Origin: Cyprinodon diabolis
Lineage: Eukaryota > Chordata > Actinopteri > Cyprinodontiformes > Cyprinodontidae
NCBI GenBank assembly: GCA_030533445.1
Contig: CM060068.1
Coordinates: 16,087,479-16,151,478 of the forward strand
Length of the DNA stretch: 64,000 nucleotides
Reading direction: 5' to 3'
The notes under the pieces are model-generated. The model made no database searches and was not told the DNA's origin. It saw only the letters and a list, made by a program, of their open reading frames with translations. The position numbers were made by a program, and so were the translations under genes. Shown one piece after another: positions 61,301-64,000 of the stretch; positions within the stretch are counted from its first letter, which is position 1, and each line of letters starts with the position of its first letter.

Positions 61301-62965
61301 AGGATATTAGGGGCTCGGGACACACAACGCTGGGATGAAATGTCTTTAATGGAGGGAAGAGGAGCCCCAATGATCTTCTCTGCTGTTCTTGATGATGATG
61401 CAGTTTGCTATTAATTTACTCAGAGGTGAAAACAGAAATTAGGATTTTCAGTTCTGCTAAAAATATACTTAAAACCTCACATCAGACTCAATCTAATGAA
61501 ACCCAATATTATTCACTTTTGTGACAGCAACCTCCTATAACTATGCTAGAGCCTGGTTATTCACAGGTGTGTGGCTGCCTCCTCTTCAGTCTGTCCAGCA
61601 TTTCTGTTCAGCTTCACCTCAAGAACTGAACCCTTTAGAACAAACTCTAAGATTTGTATCATGAAGTCTGGCCTGGTTGGAATCAGGTGGATCTGGTGGT
61701 TTTATTCTGTCTGGAAACATGGATTTATGTGTTGTTTAAACTGGTGTTAGTTATGTGAGAAGAATTGCAACTTTGTTCTGGATTCATCAAGTCTTTCATG
61801 TCTTTTACACTTAGTAGGTTTCCAGTGAACTGTTTGAAATCATCAGTTTTATGGATCATCATGGAATAACTTTAGCTTAAACTGCACTGGTCCTCATTTT
61901 CAGTTTTATCTAATTTAATCACAAAGTAAAGCCATTCCAGACAGGGGGCTGAGTGTTACTAACTTAGGGAGGAAGGGTCATCAGCTGAATTAAGATGCTG
62001 AAATCTACCAGAAACATCAGCTAGCAGTGCATTTTCTATTAACGGTCCAAACTAAACCTCCCATTCTCTGTGTTTTAAGGGAACACGACAAGAACCCTGA
62101 GCTGTTCTTCAGCACTCTGATCAAGCTGAAGGAAAAACAGCTGGATTTCAAGTTGTCAGTGCTGGGAGAGACTTTCACTGATGTGCCAGGTATCCACTGA
62201 GATGGAGCTGGAAGCTGCTGTTCTGCAGGATTAGTATATTTTAGTATCATTCTGCCCTGATGAACCCAGGCTAGAACCAGAACCGTGGCTTCAGGTGTGG
62301 GCCTACCTGTGTTCTGGTAGCTGTATCTCCACTGGGTGTGTTTCAGTGTTTTAATAACGATGTGATGGAGTGTTGATGAGTGGGTGTTTTAGCGGGCCGA
62401 GCCCACTCCGAGTTATTGGATCATAAAGTTTTAGTGCAGAACAAACAGCCGGCAGTAAATCAGCCAAGAGCCAATCACATTAGGAGCTGAGTGATTTCAC
62501 TAACAGCTCTGAGTATTGATCACTTTCACCTGTTAGGTACTCTGCCAGTTTAATCAGAGAGATCTGTCCTCATCAAACTGTCCTCTTCCTCTAATTACCA
62601 ACATAAACCTCCTGGAGGAGGAGGAGGGAGAACAGGGATGATGAGAGATGATGGGAACACGTTTCTACTGATTTTTAATCAAAAATATATTCTAGGAATC
62701 ACTCTCTTTCTTTTTTTTCCCCACATAATCTCATTAAACTTTTTATGTTCTTAATTTTTGGCATGCTATAAGAGCTCTGCGTCCTTCCCAGCATGGTGAA
62801 GCTGTTTTCTCCTCCTGCAGAGATCTTCTCCTCCTCCCAGATTCTCCTCCAGTCCAACATCCTGAACTGGGGCTTCCTGTCCAGTAAGGACCAGTATCTG
62901 AAGGTGCTCTGTGAGGCAGACGTGGTTGTGTCAACCGCCAGGCACGAGTTCTTCGGAGTGGCCAT
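55163..62965 (+). CDS. gtdc1: gtdc1 / QTMAN (tRNA-queuosine alpha-mannosyltransferase), partial
   Basis: This glycosyltransferase (GT4-like fold) adds mannose to queuosine in tRNA-Asp in the cytoplasm, a role assigned to vertebrate GTDC1 (renamed QTMAN). Exons are 55163-55353, 58401-58568, 59047-59220, 60531-60823 (with an internal problem, see its entry), 62080-62189 and 62821-62965. Phases at the junctions (2,2,2,2,1,2) agree. Recognisable blocks are [87 protein letters not shown] and HEFFGVAM. The last exons, with the second Glu of the EX7E motif and about 75 residues, are beyond 64000. The start is unproven. Human GTDC1 has 458 residues; this fish form appears shorter in the variable middle region. 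Confidence 0.92.
55354..58400. other. gtdc1 intron
   Basis: A 3.0-kb intron containing the dispersed repeat at 57255-57375. ORFs at 55473 and 56877 match nothing known. Confidence 0.7.
57255..57375 (+). mobile_element. Short dispersed teleost repeat (copy B)
   Basis: It contains GCTGAGAAGGTAATTCAGCC, ATTCAGGTGTGTTGG and a body ending GAATTGAGTTGCCCACC. The order and words match copy A at 7834-7995 on the other strand. It lies within gtdc1 intronic DNA. Confidence 0.5.
58401..58568 (+). CDS. gtdc1: gtdc1 exon: HENQL region
   Basis: The exon lies between TCTCCACAG and GTAACC with phase 2 on both ends. It encodes [34 protein letters not shown] and [13 protein letters not shown], very close to human GTDC1. 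It is too short to appear as a free ORF, so it was found by homology and splice sites. Confidence 0.93.
59047..59220 (+). CDS. gtdc1: gtdc1 exon: FNMESFL / IPDHRPKDL region
   Basis: It is entered in phase 2 after CTGCAG and leaves in phase 2 at GTGGGC. It encodes [37 protein letters not shown] and YPVQFPDIR, matching human GTDC1 through FPD. Confidence 0.92.
59221..60530. other. gtdc1 intron
   Basis: A 1.3-kb intron ending in a CTGGTTCTG-repeat and T-rich acceptor tract. No other features. Confidence 0.75.
60531..60823 (+). CDS. gtdc1: gtdc1 exon(s) over the variable middle; frame change inside
   Basis: The acceptor is GTTCTGTTTTTTAG and the start reads [11 protein letters not shown], matching human RFMPKHKTTHLKK. 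The end reads [19 protein letters not shown] and leaves in phase 2 at GTGAGT. The two ends are in different frames; the first frame would stop at TGA 60790. Removing 71 bases, 60636-60706 (GTACCA to TTGATAG), restores the frame exactly, with phase 2 at the join. A one-base indel between about 60698 and 60790 would also explain it. The middle region is poorly conserved even among vertebrates, so homology cannot place the join. Confidence 0.75.
61175..61400 (-). repeat. Fragment of a dispersed fish repeat
   Basis: Text such as CTAATGGCAGTGGGAAAGAA, CTGGACCTGCATCTGATGC, AGGGAGAACAGTCCATGG and GAGCCCCAATGATCTTCTCT is familiar from a widespread teleost interspersed repeat. I cannot name the family or its ends. 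It lies in the gtdc1 intron after 60823. Confidence 0.4.
62080..62189 (+). CDS. gtdc1: gtdc1 exon: LGETFTDVP region
   Basis: This 110-nt exon is entered in phase 2 after TTTTAAG and leaves in phase 1 at GTATCC. It encodes [19 protein letters not shown] and [11 protein letters not shown], part of the C-terminal GT4-type catalytic domain. Confidence 0.92.
62821..62965 (+). CDS. gtdc1: gtdc1 exon: HEFFGVAM, start of the EX7E motif
   Basis: It follows CTCCTGCAG and ends in phase 2 at GTGAGT. It encodes [37 protein letters not shown] and the first two bases of Met. The Glu in HEFFG is the first glutamate of the EX7E motif of retaining GT4 enzymes; the second must be encoded in the next exon, outside the window. 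Confidence 0.93.
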
Positions 62966-64000
62966 GTGAGTTTTGAATAACGACAAACAAAAGAAAGAAA
63001 AGCTGAAGTGTTAAGATGAGTAACCAGTGAATTATGGGCAGGAAAAGCATAAGAATGAGCAGCAAGGAAAGATCTTAAGGTTGAGGAAACAAAAATTGAA
63101 AAAAGATTCCACTAAATCGTATTTTTTTTTAATTTATTATTATGTTCTTTCTACTGAAGAATAAAATATATTATTAATAAGGACGCCACACTGATGTCAC
63201 TAAGGACCTACTTTCTGGGACTTTCTGAGTAGAAAGAAAACAAGAGGCAAAGGCTATTTACCTGTCTGAAACATTTAATTAATCTTAATACAAGCTTTTG
63301 ATTGAACTGAAAATATTAATAAATAAATAGGAGTAAAGAAGGATCAGGTCCTTGCAGTTCTATTCTGAAACATCCTTGTTCTATCTTGCTAATTTTCTGC
63401 TAATTTTTACATCCTGTTTTTTGTGAGTCTGCTGGGATAACTTCTACATTTTCTCATTCGTTTCTGGTCTGCTCATCAACCTTATCCTGAGTTTTTTTTT
63501 TTTTTTTTTTTTTCACTTTAAGATGCAAAACTCCTAAAATTTTGCATTAAGACCAATTGTTAAATTCAAACCCTGTAGAAAAATAACATTTTAACTAATT
63601 TTACTGGTTTGGTTTTTAGCTTGATCCAGGTTACCCATATGAGTTGGTGGTTATCTGAGGTTTTCCATATCTGTAACTTCAGTCATTTCATAACAATTCC
63701 AGATATTCCAGGATTCAGCTTCCTATAAGACGACCTCAGCTGTTAGAGGTTCTGAAGCGGAAAGAGAAGAGTCATGTAGGCCAAGAGCCTTACCGACCCT
63801 TTGAAACTTATTAGGATTGTATCTGGTTTTGTCTGAATCCAGATCATCAGCATACCTCATTAAGGCCCTGCAGCGAATATCAGCCATAGTAGTGCACTAC
63901 TATGGCACTACTAACCTGTTTCCTTTGATTAATGGAACCAGAAGCCTGATTCCTCCTGATTCCATCCAGAGTGTTGATGATCTGATCTGATCTGGAGTCT
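62966..64000. other. gtdc1 intron continuing past the window
   Basis: Intronic DNA after the HEFFGVA exon. No exon matching the GTDC1 C terminus is found before 64000. Confidence 0.7.
63492..63513 (+). repeat. Poly-T run
   Basis: Twenty-two Ts in a gtdc1 intron. It could be the tail of an old reverse-strand retroelement, but no body is recognisable next to it. Confidence 0.9.

Overview
This window is nuclear DNA from a teleost fish. It carries split genes with GT-AG introns, vertebrate protein-coding exons, and repeats typical of fish: Tc1/mariner, hAT, a tRNA-derived SINE, fold-back elements and microsatellites. I see no bacterial, phage or CRISPR features. The species cannot be named from sequence alone.

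Two genes lie on the + strand. Bases 1-27803 read as the long 5' intron (or 5' flank) of zeb2, the E-box-binding zinc-finger/homeodomain repressor. Its first coding exon, which in vertebrates encodes the short NuRD-recruiting N terminus, is not in the window. Eight zeb2 coding exons follow between 27804 and 39783. All splice phases agree and together encode 1145 residues up to the stop. The 3' UTR runs to about 42030 and holds five miR-200b/c/429-type seed matches.

After roughly 2 kb of spacer holding a decayed Tc1 copy comes a CpG-rich block (about 44090-44340) that looks like the promoter and first exon of gtdc1, the tRNA-queuosine mannosyltransferase gene (QTMAN). Further gtdc1 coding exons lie at 55163-62965, and the last part of the gene is beyond 64000. 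The zeb2-then-gtdc1 order on one strand matches the human locus. The two proteins are not known to act together. zeb2 is a transcription factor of neural crest and epithelial-mesenchymal transition, and gtdc1 modifies tRNA-Asp in the cytoplasm. Their adjacency is more likely held by shared long-range enhancers.

Introns and spacers contain many mobile elements. They include an intact Tc1 element with a complete DD34E transposase and perfect terminal repeats (16990-18237) and a second Tc1 remnant split by a SINE (13390-14354). There are also two non-autonomous hAT elements with exact 8-bp target duplications (19272-20213 and 45943-46374), a 576-bp fold-back element (47696-48271) and a tandem pair of one MITE family (8036-9201). 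Several GC-balanced, repeat-free blocks look like conserved non-coding enhancers, but only alignment could show that. I found no previously undescribed multi-gene system. The items most worth checking are the gtdc1 exon at 60531-60823, which needs a 71-nt micro-intron or carries a frameshift, the proposed gtdc1 first exon, and the intact transposon.
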